Shown in pieces: positions 27,260 to 34,891 of a stretch of DNA of 64,000 nt; position 1 is the stretch's first letter; every line of letters starts with the position of its first letter. The DNA comes from an uncultured Acidobacteriaceae bacterium (GTDB lineage Bacteria > Acidobacteriota > Terriglobia > Terriglobales > Acidobacteriaceae): assembly GCA_903911925.1 (NCBI GenBank), contig CAIWFH010000185.1, positions 1 through 64,000 of the forward strand. The letters run 5' to 3'. A program made the translations under genes and the position numbers. The notes beneath the pieces are model-generated. The model was not told where the DNA came from, did no database searches, and saw nothing but the letters and a program-made list of their open reading frames with translations.

Positions 27260-28114
27260 ATGTTTCACATATTCAAGAAGGCCGCGCAGACGCACCTGGT
27301 GACGATCGGGTATCCGCACGCGCCTGCGCAGATTTCGGAAAGCTTTCGCGGCGCGCCGTCCTTTGATTTTCCTAGCTGGCGGGATGCGCGTCCCGCGGCT
27401 GACGCCTGCCCGACGGGCGCCATCCGCATCGAGGAGTCGGCGGGGCGGCGGCGGGTCACCATGGACTATGGATTGTGCATCTACTGCGGCCAGTGCTCGG
27501 AGGCCGATGGCACCAGTGCTGTCAAGATCACGCGCAACTTTGAACTCGGCGTTCGCGAGCGCAGCGAACTGATTGTGACGGCGGAGTATCCCCTGGAACA
27601 GGATGGCAGCCAGGGCAAGTTGGCTGGTCTGAACAGCGGACATGCTTCCGAGGGCGAGACGAAGGAGCATTTGGAGCGCAGTGTCCATTCTCGAATCCAG
27701 CAGGTTCTGGGTCGCTCACTGGCTATCCGCGAGGTAGATGCCGGATCGTGCAATGGCTGCGAGATGGAGATCGGCGCGTTGAATAGCCCGGTCTACGATC
27801 TGGAGCGGTTGGGCATTCATTTTGTGGCATCTCCGCGTCACGCCGACATGCTTCTGGTCACCGGTCCGGTGACGCGCAACATGGAGCTTGCTCTGTTGAA
27901 GACATATCGCGCCACTCCGGAACCCAAGATGGTGGTTGCGGTGGGAGCCTGCGGCATTAGCGGCGGAATCTTTGGCTTGAATTACGCGACCATTGGCGGA
28001 GTGGACGCGGTGATTCCCGTCGATGTTTTCATCCCTGGATGCCCTCCCCGGCCGCATGCGCTGCTGCATGGAATTCTGCTGGCGCTGGGGCGAATGGAGC
28101 AGCGAGCGATATGA
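27260..28114 (+). CDS. Fused ferredoxin-like (HyfH) and small-subunit-like (HyfI/NuoB) protein
   Basis: This 284-residue protein joins two modules that are separate genes in hydrogenase-4. Residues 1-105 resemble a 2[4Fe-4S] ferredoxin that kept only one cluster site: C73, C76, C79 plus C50 of the ACPTGAI motif. The partner set is replaced by W40, A43, A46 and D83. A linker of about 45 residues follows. Residues about 150-284 are NuoB-like with all four cluster ligands: SCNGCE (C164, C167), GACGISGG (C231) and PGCPPRP (C261). It ends the operon, three bases after hyfG, and should carry electrons to the large subunit. Confidence 0.88.
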   Translation: MFHIFKKAAQTHLVTIGYPHAPAQISESFRGAPSFDFPSWRDARPAADACPTGAIRIEESAGRRRVTMDYGLCIYCGQCSEADGTSAVKITRNFELGVRERSELIVTAEYPLEQDGSQGKLAGLNSGHASEGETKEHLERSVHSRIQQVLGRSLAIREVDAGSCNGCEMEIGALNSPVYDLERLGIHFVASPRHADMLLVTGPVTRNMELALLKTYRATPEPKMVVAVGACGISGGIFGLNYATIGGVDAVIPVDVFIPGCPPRPHALLHGILLALGRMEQRAI

Positions 28115-28272
28115 ATCACACTGGATCAGATGCTCATTGGCTGAGGCATGAGAAGTTGCGGCTAAACGGCGGAGCTATCGGAGTTCAGGAATACCTGGAT
28201 GGTTCGGATTCGAGGTAACCCACCCTGGGCGCAATGCAGCTAGCGTCAAGAGTGGGACACCGGAAGGTGCGG

Positions 28273-29163
28273 CTAGTTGTGGATTGACGCTGATTCCACG
28301 TTTGGCTTGAGGAAGAGCGATGCATCCAGCTTGGGGTTCACCACAACCTTGTCAATGACAATCTTTTCCGAAGGGATCGGAAGTTCCTTGACTTTCGAAC
28401 CTGTATCAACGGGCAAGACTTTCGTTTCCAATGTGAAAGGGACCTGCAGACCACTGACTGGCCTGAAATCGCGGTAGTAAATCTCAACCGGGTGTTGTTT
28501 GCCGTCGAGGCGCCTCGGTTGACCTTCAATCTTGCTCTCAAGGAAGGTCTGAGCATCAATCCAGACATGAAGCGTGTGGCCGGTCTTGGTGGTCAGCTTG
28601 AGTTTGTACGCGTCGCGATCTTCAACCTTTTCAATGCCTTCCAAGTCAACCTGAGTACCCTTGGCGGCGTAATCCACAAGAGGACCATCGAGGTCCGGCT
28701 GCAAGGATGCAGCCTTCAACTCATCCGAACTGAAAGGTTCAACGTCTTTCCGGTTGAGGTACGGCCTCAGCTTCCAGCCGTTGGAGCCGTCGAAAACCTG
28801 TACGGCTGTCTGTCCGTGAAACTGCAGTTCGAACCGCACCTTGCGCGGACGCTCCATCTTCATGACAAATGGGAGTTGAACCTCGTCTTTGGGTCGAGCA
28901 GGCACCTGCAGCTTGGCATCCCCCTTGCCAGGTATGGGCATGGGGAGTGGGGCCCGTTGATTTCCTCCTGCGCCCAGCTTGCCTTCCATCGACATGGTTT
29001 GAACGGCCCGCCAGGCTTGCAGCCCTCCTCGGGCGGCAATGTTCTTGCTCACGATGTCGGCGGCAGAGAGGTTCGGCCTAGCCGGCGCGGTATCGGCTGC
29101 CGAGGCCATCGAGACGGCAAGCACCAGGGAATTCACCAGCACGAACATTTTTCGCAGCATCAT
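28273..29163 (-). CDS. Exported LolA/LolB-fold-like hypothetical protein
   Basis: A signal peptide ends near ASAADTAPA. The mature part begins with LSAADIVSKNIAARGGLQAWRAVQTM, the usual opening of outer-membrane lipoprotein-sorting-like proteins in this phylum. It continues as beta-strands with regularly spaced blocks (HTLHVWIDAQTFLESKIEG, YYRDFRPVSGLQVPFTLETK) that fit a LolA-type half-barrel. No lipobox is present. A GAGGA lies 4-7 bases before the tandem ATG pair at the start. It is convergent with the hydrogenase-like operon. Function is unknown; lipid or lipoprotein handling is only inference. Confidence 0.72.
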   Translation of the reverse strand: MMLRKMFVLVNSLVLAVSMASAADTAPARPNLSAADIVSKNIAARGGLQAWRAVQTMSMEGKLGAGGNQRAPLPMPIPGKGDAKLQVPARPKDEVQLPFVMKMERPRKVRFELQFHGQTAVQVFDGSNGWKLRPYLNRKDVEPFSSDELKAASLQPDLDGPLVDYAAKGTQVDLEGIEKVEDRDAYKLKLTTKTGHTLHVWIDAQTFLESKIEGQPRRLDGKQHPVEIYYRDFRPVSGLQVPFTLETKVLPVDTGSKVKELPIPSEKIVIDKVVVNPKLDASLFLKPNVESASIHN

Positions 29164-29853
29164 TAGATCCTCACTAGGCAGATTACTGCCTGTCCCTCAA
29201 CGGGACCTTCAGACCAATCTGGATCACTCCAGAAAAGCATTGTGCCCCGGCTGCGCACCTTCCCGCAGTCTGGCGATATTTCATCACAAGTCCAGAGGTA
29301 TGAGATTGACCTAAGACAACGTCAGCCTTGTCACTCCGCCATTTGCGCCCGCACGAACACTCACTCCGAATGCAAGGGCCAGCCTCGCATCGAGGCAGAT
29401 CGCCTGCCACGCTCTTCCAATGAATGACGGCTGCGTTTCAGCGGCGCCGTTGCCGAGACCATTTCCCGCCTGGTCAATCCTGCTAACGATCACGGGCAGT
29501 TGGCCTTCGCGGTAAAAAATACTTTACAAACGCTTTACAAATCTTTACAGTGCGATTGATTACGAGCAAGAAGTCATCCGAATCAGGAGCGGTATGATCG
29601 CGCCGGAAACCTGAAAGGGATGGATTTCAGAATTCGCTGCAAGTGCCGCGATAATGACAGGCAAATGGGCAGCTAATGTAATGCGAAATGTTGCGGTACC
29701 AGTCACAATATAGCGAATCCCCATAAACAGAAACGATTAAGCACTCAGCAAGCACGATCCATGGAAGCCTAACGCGCACGACGAACGAGAGAGCAAGAAG
29801 ATGCATTCATTTTCTGTTCGCGTACATCGTACGTTGAGTCAATTGGAGGGTAC
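29164..29853. other. Long intergenic region upstream of integrase-like gene
   Basis: These 690 bases contain short open frames on both strands, but none has a ribosome binding site and a recognisable product. The right half is more AT-rich than the surroundings. The only ordered element I see is the triple CTTTACA repeat near 29522. The region should carry the promoters of the two divergent flanking genes. Confidence 0.4.
29522..29549 (+). repeat. Three CTTTACA direct repeats at helical spacing
   Basis: CTTTACAAA at 29522, CTTTACAAA at 29533 and CTTTACA at 29543 are spaced 11 and 10 bases apart, about one DNA turn. They follow a run of six A. Such phasing suits a regulator or recombination accessory protein that binds one face of the helix. 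No known site is matched. Confidence 0.55.
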
Positions 29854-31011
29854 ATGGACCGGGGAAAACTTCCTCACTACGTCGATTTATACCTTGAGAG
29901 CGGTTTCTGGAAACTGCGCATCGACATGGATTCGATCAATGCGAACGGCCTGGAGGAACATCTGTGGCGCGATCCAGCGTGGATAGGTCCAGCAACGGGT
30001 CCTGACCGGCTGACAAAGAAGGAAGTTCAGCGGATAGCGTGGGAGAACTTCCTTGCTCGAATGAACCCAGGCGCGTTGGCAAGGAAGTCCGGATTGACCA
30101 TTGCGGAATTCGTTGAGAGCAGATTTGTGCCGGAACACGTATCATCGAAGGGCGTCGCCGGGCAAACGCATTACAAGGCAATTCTGAAGCACGTGTTGGA
30201 GCCTGAAGAAGTGCAGCGCATTTTCCGGTCGGACTCGGAAAGGTCGAGAGTGAAACTGAAGGCAATTCCAGAGTGGCCCTATATAAGCAATATGCGACTA
30301 CTCGATGTGCGGCCCGATCACGTGGAAAAGCTCACATCAGCGGCAATTAAGCGCGGGTACTCGACCCAGACGGTAACGCACATACGAAATGTTGTGAGCG
30401 CCATTTTTTCGCACGCACAAAAGAAGGAGTGTTTTCATGGCGAGAACCCTGCCAGCCTGGTTGTGCTGCCGGGGATGAATCGCAAGGAAGCTCATGCCCT
30501 GACGCTGGATCAGACCCGATCAGTGCTTGCGAGGATGCGTTATCCGGAGAGAGAGATGACCTTGACCGCAATCCTAACCAGCCTGAATGTCGCGGAGATC
30601 TGCGGACTCCAGTGGAAGTTCGTGAATTTATCGACGGAGCCTGTTGAATCGGAGAACGGGCTCATTTCGCCAAGAACGATTTCGATCAGGCGACAGTGGT
30701 ATCGCGGTCAGTTGAGCGATGTGAAGAAGGCGCGCGGACGGGACCTTCCTATTCCGGACGCATTGCTTCCCGCGCTTGTGAGATTAAGCGAGCGACCCCG
30801 ATACACAGAACCCTGTGACTTTGTGTTTGTCTCCCAGGCAGGCACGCCGATCAACGAAACCAACATCGCTTCGCGGCGGCTGAAGACCATCGGCGAGGAG
30901 TTGAGTATGCCTTGGCTGTCATGGCAGGTGTTTCGCCGCACGCACAAGGCGCTTCTCTACAATTTCGGCGCCGACTACCAAAGTCATGTGGCGCAGGTGT
31001 TCAGCCACTGA
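29854..31011 (+). CDS. Tyrosine-recombinase-fold protein, catalytically degenerate and C-terminally short
   Basis: The N-terminal half resembles the SAM-like core-binding domain of integrases (TIAEFVESRFVPEHV...THYKAILKHVL; STQTVTHIRNVVSAIFSHAQ). The C-terminal half follows the catalytic-domain layout, but key residues are missing. The position of the first arginine (usually GLRxxE) reads SLNVAEICGLQW. The HxxR box reads QVFRRTH. The frame stops after AQVFSH, before the nucleophile tyrosine is expected. GGAGGG lies three bases before the ATG at 29854. The reading frame is otherwise clean over 385 codons, which argues against simple decay. It may be a non-catalytic DNA-binding relic of a mobile element. 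Confidence 0.68.
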   Translation: MDRGKLPHYVDLYLESGFWKLRIDMDSINANGLEEHLWRDPAWIGPATGPDRLTKKEVQRIAWENFLARMNPGALARKSGLTIAEFVESRFVPEHVSSKGVAGQTHYKAILKHVLEPEEVQRIFRSDSERSRVKLKAIPEWPYISNMRLLDVRPDHVEKLTSAAIKRGYSTQTVTHIRNVVSAIFSHAQKKECFHGENPASLVVLPGMNRKEAHALTLDQTRSVLARMRYPEREMTLTAILTSLNVAEICGLQWKFVNLSTEPVESENGLISPRTISIRRQWYRGQLSDVKKARGRDLPIPDALLPALVRLSERPRYTEPCDFVFVSQAGTPINETNIASRRLKTIGEELSMPWLSWQVFRRTHKALLYNFGADYQSHVAQVFSH

Positions 31012-31031
31012 AGACGCCGATTTCAGGCCAG

Positions 31032-31069
31032 GACAAAAGCAGCGCCCCATGGAGGGCGCTGCTTTTGTC
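31032..31069. terminator. Bidirectional intrinsic terminator
   Basis: A perfect 16-base inverted repeat (31032-31047 with 31054-31069) flanks a 6-base loop. It has AAAA on the left arm and TTTT on the right arm, so it can stop transcription from either side. It lies between the convergent integrase-like and tpl genes. Confidence 0.88.
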
Positions 31070-31085
31070 TTGAGCAGCCAATACG

Positions 31086-32474
31086 TTACGCGCCGAGCGG
31101 TTCGAATCTTGCCTGGAAAAAGCGAAGGTACCTGGGTTCGTACGTCATCGTAAGACCGCGGATGCAGGCCCTCTCTTCAAATACAGACTGCACCGATTCA
31201 GCAACCACGTCCATGTGGGCCTGGGTATAGACGCGGCGGGGAATGGTGAGACGAACCAACTCCAGTCGGGGCTTGTTGTCTTCGCCTGTTTCCTTGTTGC
31301 GGCCCGCAGAAACAATGCCCCGCTCCATGCTGCGAACACCTGAATCCAGGTAGAGTGCGGCGGCCAACGCCTGCGCTGGATATTGCTCCTGGGGAATGTG
31401 CGGCAGGAACGCCTTGGCGTCAAGAAAGACGCCATGCCCGCCGACCGGCAGCACGATCGGCACGCCTGCATCGGTCAGCTTCTTGCCAAGGTACAGCACC
31501 TGGCCAACACGGGCGCGAATATGGTCTTCATGCAGAGACTCTTCAATGCCGGTGGCCAGCGCTTCCATGTCACGGCCGGCCATGCCGCCATAGGTGTGCA
31601 GACCCTCGTAGATAACGGCCAGGTTGGCCGCGTCATCGTAGATCGCCTGATCGTTCACTGCCAGGAAGCCGCCAATATTCACGAGCGGATCCTTCTTGGC
31701 GCTCATGGTGCAGCCGTCAGTGTACGAGCAGAGTTCCTTGACGATGGAGGCGATGGTCCGGCCCTCGCATCCCGGTTCCCTGTTCTGAATGAAGAAGGCA
31801 TTCTCAACCACGCGCGCCGCATCGAGGATCACCCGAACGCCGTAGCGGTGAGCAAGTTCGCCGACAGCCTTGACGTTTCCGAGCGAGATGGGCTGTCCGC
31901 CAGCCATGTTGACCGTTGCGGCAATGCTGACGTACGGAATACGCTCGGCGCCGTAGGTCTTAATCACCTGCTCCAGTTTTGCCAGATCCACGTCACCCTT
32001 GAAGGGATGCAGGCTTTTGGAATCGTGGGCTTCGGGGATGATGACGTCGACAAAGGTGCCACCGGCGAGTTCCTGGTGAAGCCGGGTGGTGGTGAAGTAC
32101 ATGTTGCCAGGAACAATGTCGCCCGCCTTGATGAGGGTTTTCGATAGGAGGTTCTCAGCGCCGCGGCCCTGGTGGGTGGGCACCACGTACTTGTATCCGT
32201 ACCAGTTCTGAACCGCCGCCTCAAGACGATAGAAACTGCGGCTGCCAGCGTAGGCTTCGTCGCCCATCATCATGGCTGCCCATTGGCGGTCGCTCATGGC
32301 CGAGGTGCCGGAGTCGGTGAGCAGATCGATGTACACGTCGTCGGAGCGAAGCAAAAACGTGTTGTAGCCGGCTTCGCGAATTGCATGCTCGCGTTCAGCC
32401 TGTGTGGGGATTCTTACCGGTTCAACGACCTTGATCTTGAATGGCTCTGCCCATGTGCGTTTTTCCAATGCCAT
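31086..32474 (-). CDS. tpl: Tyrosine phenol-lyase (PLP-dependent beta-eliminating lyase)
   Basis: This cytoplasmic PLP enzyme splits tyrosine to phenol, pyruvate and ammonia, reversibly. The body is collinear with tyrosine phenol-lyases: AGYNTFLLRSDDVYIDLLTD, MMGDEAYAGS, PTHQGRGAENLL and the Schiff-base lysine in TMSAKKDPLVNIGG. It is separated from tryptophanase by NMYFTTTR (tryptophanases have YFFDTT) and by SMERG at nt 31320-31328. There the Met and Arg match the phenol-binding pair of tyrosine phenol-lyase, whereas tryptophanase has a VEIG-type sequence. AGGAGGG six bases before the ATG is a strong ribosome binding site. The gene is divergent from an Lrp/AsnC regulator. Specificity needs assay, since other amino acids can be substrates in vitro. 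Confidence 0.9.
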   Translation of the reverse strand: MALEKRTWAEPFKIKVVEPVRIPTQAEREHAIREAGYNTFLLRSDDVYIDLLTDSGTSAMSDRQWAAMMMGDEAYAGSRSFYRLEAAVQNWYGYKYVVPTHQGRGAENLLSKTLIKAGDIVPGNMYFTTTRLHQELAGGTFVDVIIPEAHDSKSLHPFKGDVDLAKLEQVIKTYGAERIPYVSIAATVNMAGGQPISLGNVKAVGELAHRYGVRVILDAARVVENAFFIQNREPGCEGRTIASIVKELCSYTDGCTMSAKKDPLVNIGGFLAVNDQAIYDDAANLAVIYEGLHTYGGMAGRDMEALATGIEESLHEDHIRARVGQVLYLGKKLTDAGVPIVLPVGGHGVFLDAKAFLPHIPQEQYPAQALAAALYLDSGVRSMERGIVSAGRNKETGEDNKPRLELVRLTIPRRVYTQAHMDVVAESVQSVFEERACIRGLTMTYEPRYLRFFQARFEPLGA

Positions 32475-32585
32475 CTAATTCCCTCCTGTGACGGGGTTTG
32501 CTTCAACACCAGAGGATAGGCCAAGAGATTCCCAAATCCAAGACGATTTCGCTGATATTTTGTGCGAGATGAGATGATTTATGAG

Positions 32586-32600
32586 ATATTTTGCAAATAT
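32586..32600. promoter_or_regulatory. 15-base palindrome, candidate Lrp-type operator
   Basis: ATATTT-TGC-AAATAT is a perfect 6-base inverted repeat with a 3-base centre, the usual length and AT-rich character of Lrp/AsnC sites. It lies in the tpl-lrp divergent region and overlaps a possible -10 box TATACT at 32598-32603. Confidence 0.6.
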
Positions 32601-32618
32601 ACTTAACGTTTGTTAAGT
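32601..32618. promoter_or_regulatory. Second palindrome ACTTAAC-N4-GTTAAGT, candidate operator
   Basis: A perfect 7-base inverted repeat with a 4-base centre abuts the first palindrome with no gap. It ends 22 bases before the regulator's start codon, so bound protein would block the regulator's own transcription. Confidence 0.6.
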
Positions 32619-32640
32619 GCAAGTTGGCGGGAGGCAAGAA

Positions 32641-33147
32641 ATGGCCGAGAGCAGCAAAGAAAAGCTTCTGGATTCGCTGGGATGGAAGCTGCTGACCGAA
32701 CTGCAGAAGGACGGGCGCATCTCTTTTGCCGAGTTAGGCCGCCGCGTGGGACTCTCGACGCCCGCGGTTGCGCAACGCGTGCGCCGCATGGAAGACGAGG
32801 GAATCATCCGCGCCTATCGCGCCGACATCAGCCCCCTGAGTGTTGGCCTGCCCATCACCGCGTTCATTCGAATGAGCGTGGTGGGCAATGTGCTTGCAAA
32901 GCTGACGCAGCGGGTCAGGTCGATGCCCGAAATTGTCGAATGCCACCGGGGCACAGGCGAGGACTCGTTCATTCTCAAGGTCAACGTTGTTTCGGTTGAG
33001 CACTTGAAGGATGTGATCGACCACCTGACGCCCTATGGCACAACGTCAACTTCTCTGGTGCTGACCTCGATTGTCGAGCGGAACCTGCTGGGGCCGGAGA
33101 ACCTGAATTGGCCCTTGCCGCAAAAAACGAAGACTCCCCGATGGTGA
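32641..33147 (+). CDS. Lrp/AsnC family transcriptional regulator
   Basis: An N-terminal winged helix-turn-helix (LGWKLLTELQKDGRISFAEL, then GRRVGLSTPAVAQRVRRMED, residues about 15-60) is followed by an AsnC_trans_reg/RAM effector domain (ITAFIRMSVVG, EIVECHRGTGEDSFILKVNV, TSTSLVLTSIV). The ATG at 32641 follows GGGAGG; an in-frame GTG at 32617 lies inside a palindrome and is rejected. Being divergent from tpl with palindromes between them, it probably senses an aromatic amino acid and controls tpl and itself. Length of 168 residues is normal for the family. Confidence 0.9.
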   Translation: MAESSKEKLLDSLGWKLLTELQKDGRISFAELGRRVGLSTPAVAQRVRRMEDEGIIRAYRADISPLSVGLPITAFIRMSVVGNVLAKLTQRVRSMPEIVECHRGTGEDSFILKVNVVSVEHLKDVIDHLTPYGTTSTSLVLTSIVERNLLGPENLNWPLPQKTKTPRW

Positions 33148-33156
33148 GGGATTTCC

Positions 33157-34212
33157 TTAGTTTCGAATTCCTGCCAGCAATGTCTCGATCTCGGCTTTGG
33201 CTTCGGCCGTCAACGGCAGAAGCGGTGCTCGGCAGTGGCCTCCGTAGTACCCGTTGAAATCGCAGGCGTATTTCACACCGTTCATTCCGAGTTGAGCGAC
33301 TACGCGATTGCTGGGAGCCACGATGCGCTGCTGCTTCTCCTGGGCAAGTTGCAAGTCGTGGTCTTTCCAGGCAAAGTAAACCTCCTGGCAGGCTTGCGGA
33401 GCGCAGGCTGCGAAGCCCAGCATGCCGCCAGATGCGCCCAGTTCGAGCGACTCGAGCAGCCTGGCCGTTGAGCCCGTGAGCACCTGGAAACCAACCTCCT
33501 TGGTGCGCGTTTTGAGCGCGGCAGCAGGGGGCGCGGTGGCCACAGCTGACCCGCCAGCCAGTTCTCCGGTGGAAATGAAACTACCGCCAAGCTCTGTCCT
33601 GGGAGTAAGCATGCGCGCAGTGACAGCCTCAAAGACGGGCGTAACAGTGACCGTGCGCCTTGGAGCGGAGCGCGTAGCCTCAATCTGCGCTTTGAGCTTG
33701 GGAACGTTGCCGCTGGAATCCTTGAGGCCGATGATATTGGGATGTTGCGCCAATTCAGCAACCAACTCAACCGGGATGTCATAGGGAGCGCATTGCGGAA
33801 TGTTGTATAGAATCACGGGCAAAGGCGAGCGGTCGGCTACGCTGCGAAAGTAATGAAGTACCGCCGCCGTGGTCATCTGGTTGGCATAGTAGGTTGGGGT
33901 CCGTATCAGTACAGCATCGTACTTGAATTCAGCCGCAGCTTCAGCCAACTCTATCGTTCCTTTCACGCTTTCCCGGGAGGCTCCAGCAATGAGCACCTTC
34001 TCGGGCGCGGTGGCATCGGCGGCCGCGCGCAAGACTTCGCGGGATTCGGCATCGTCGAGTTCAACTGCCTCGCCCGTCGACCCGAGCACCAGCATTCCTG
34101 CGAGTAAAGTGCGGGAGTAGCGGGCCATGTTGGCCTCGATTTTGCGGAGATAGATCCTCTCGTCGGGGTAAAACGGGGTGGGAACTGCGGCGAAAATGCC
34201 CTCGATTAGCAT
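33157..34212 (-). CDS. DapA/NanA-family class I aldolase or synthase with internal insertion
   Basis: This TIM-barrel protein belongs to the dihydrodipicolinate synthase / N-acetylneuraminate lyase superfamily. Key residues are present: GSTGEAVELDDAE, the active-site tyrosine in ILYNIPQ and the Schiff-base lysine in IIGLKDSSGN. At 351 residues it is about 50 longer than usual. The excess sits after the lysine, around RTELGGSFISTGELAGGSAV and APPAAALKTRTKE. The arginine motif that marks true DapA is not obvious, so the pathway (lysine synthesis or a sugar-acid or hydroxyproline route) is open. The start has only a weak upstream signal. It is convergent with the Lrp regulator. Confidence 0.8.
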   Translation of the reverse strand: MLIEGIFAAVPTPFYPDERIYLRKIEANMARYSRTLLAGMLVLGSTGEAVELDDAESREVLRAAADATAPEKVLIAGASRESVKGTIELAEAAAEFKYDAVLIRTPTYYANQMTTAAVLHYFRSVADRSPLPVILYNIPQCAPYDIPVELVAELAQHPNIIGLKDSSGNVPKLKAQIEATRSAPRRTVTVTPVFEAVTARMLTPRTELGGSFISTGELAGGSAVATAPPAAALKTRTKEVGFQVLTGSTARLLESLELGASGGMLGFAACAPQACQEVYFAWKDHDLQLAQEKQQRIVAPSNRVVAQLGMNGVKYACDFNGYYGGHCRAPLLPLTAEAKAEIETLLAGIRN

Positions 34213-34288
34213 GAGACCATTGTAGAGCCCCAGACGCAGTGCCGGGCACGCCGGCTGCGCCGGTGAACTGGACCTGTCCTATTCTCCA

Positions 34289-34318
34289 TTGTTCTTTGCC
34301 GCAGCGAAGTGGTATTTA
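34289..34318 (+). promoter_or_regulatory. Candidate sigma70 promoter
   Basis: TTGTTC (34289-34294) and TATTTA (34313-34318) are separated by 18 bases and lie about 50 bases before the start of the small membrane protein gene. The match is moderate. Confidence 0.35.
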
Positions 34319-34366
34319 TAGAACAGACAATAGCCCCCGGGAGAACCAAGCAGAGGAGCCAGACGG

Positions 34367-34855
34367 ATGCAGTCGAGGTTATATTCGGAAGAGGAACATA
34401 GCGACTCGAATCTCTCCGGGCAGGCGATATCGTTCCTGGCGCATACGATGCTGGCCCTTGGCACATGGCTGGCCCTGATGTTTGTGGGTTACGCCCTGAA
34501 CCCGCCAGGGGTGTCGCAGTTTTTCGTCCTGTTCATGTCTTTTCTGGTGCCGCTTATAGCCGGCAATGTCATCAACCGGTTTCGCCAGGACGAGATGGCC
34601 ACGGCGGTCTGGCTGGTTGGCCTGATCTGGATTTTGATCATCGCGTTGTGGATACTGGACATGCCGACCGGGCCTAATCAGTGCTTCCAGTGCGACGCGA
34701 CAGAGAAGCTGACGCGGACCTTTTTCAGCTTGCCCAAACCCAGCGGATTGATCGACAACGATGGCCCCTTCCTTGGGACCTGGCCGGCAGCTGCTCTGCT
34801 GGGCTACGCGATAGGCGCGCGGCTTGGGTTGCGGCGTAAGGAACCTGCTGACTGA
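34367..34855 (+). CDS. Small polytopic membrane protein of unknown function
   Basis: I do not recognise the family. Four hydrophobic segments are visible (about residues 24-45, 50-68, 78-97 and 136-150). A short loop contains two cysteines (NQCFQCDATEK) that could form a disulphide or bind metal. AGAGGAG lies about ten bases before the ATG. It sits alone on the plus strand between two minus-strand genes. Confidence 0.6.
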   Translation: MQSRLYSEEEHSDSNLSGQAISFLAHTMLALGTWLALMFVGYALNPPGVSQFFVLFMSFLVPLIAGNVINRFRQDEMATAVWLVGLIWILIIALWILDMPTGPNQCFQCDATEKLTRTFFSLPKPSGLIDNDGPFLGTWPAAALLGYAIGARLGLRRKEPAD

Positions 34856-34891
34856 GATTGATGGTTGTCGTTGTGTAGCAGCAGAATGAAG

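Noticed and set aside
20482..28114. Functional NiFe hydrogenase-4
   Set aside because: All four Ni-ligand cysteines are replaced and no maturation genes are seen in the window.
29522..29549. CRISPR array
   Set aside because: Repeats are only 7-9 bases with 2-4 base gaps and no cas genes are nearby.
29164..29853. Small genes in the long intergenic stretch
   Set aside because: Frames of 60-75 codons exist on both strands, but none has a ribosome binding site or a recognisable product.
31090..31110. tRNA-like T-arm sequence GGTTCGAATC
   Set aside because: It is within the tpl coding sequence, and no acceptor or anticodon arms can be folded around it.
31086..32474. Tryptophanase call
   Set aside because: Substrate-side residues (SMERG, FTTTR) match tyrosine phenol-lyase, not tryptophanase.
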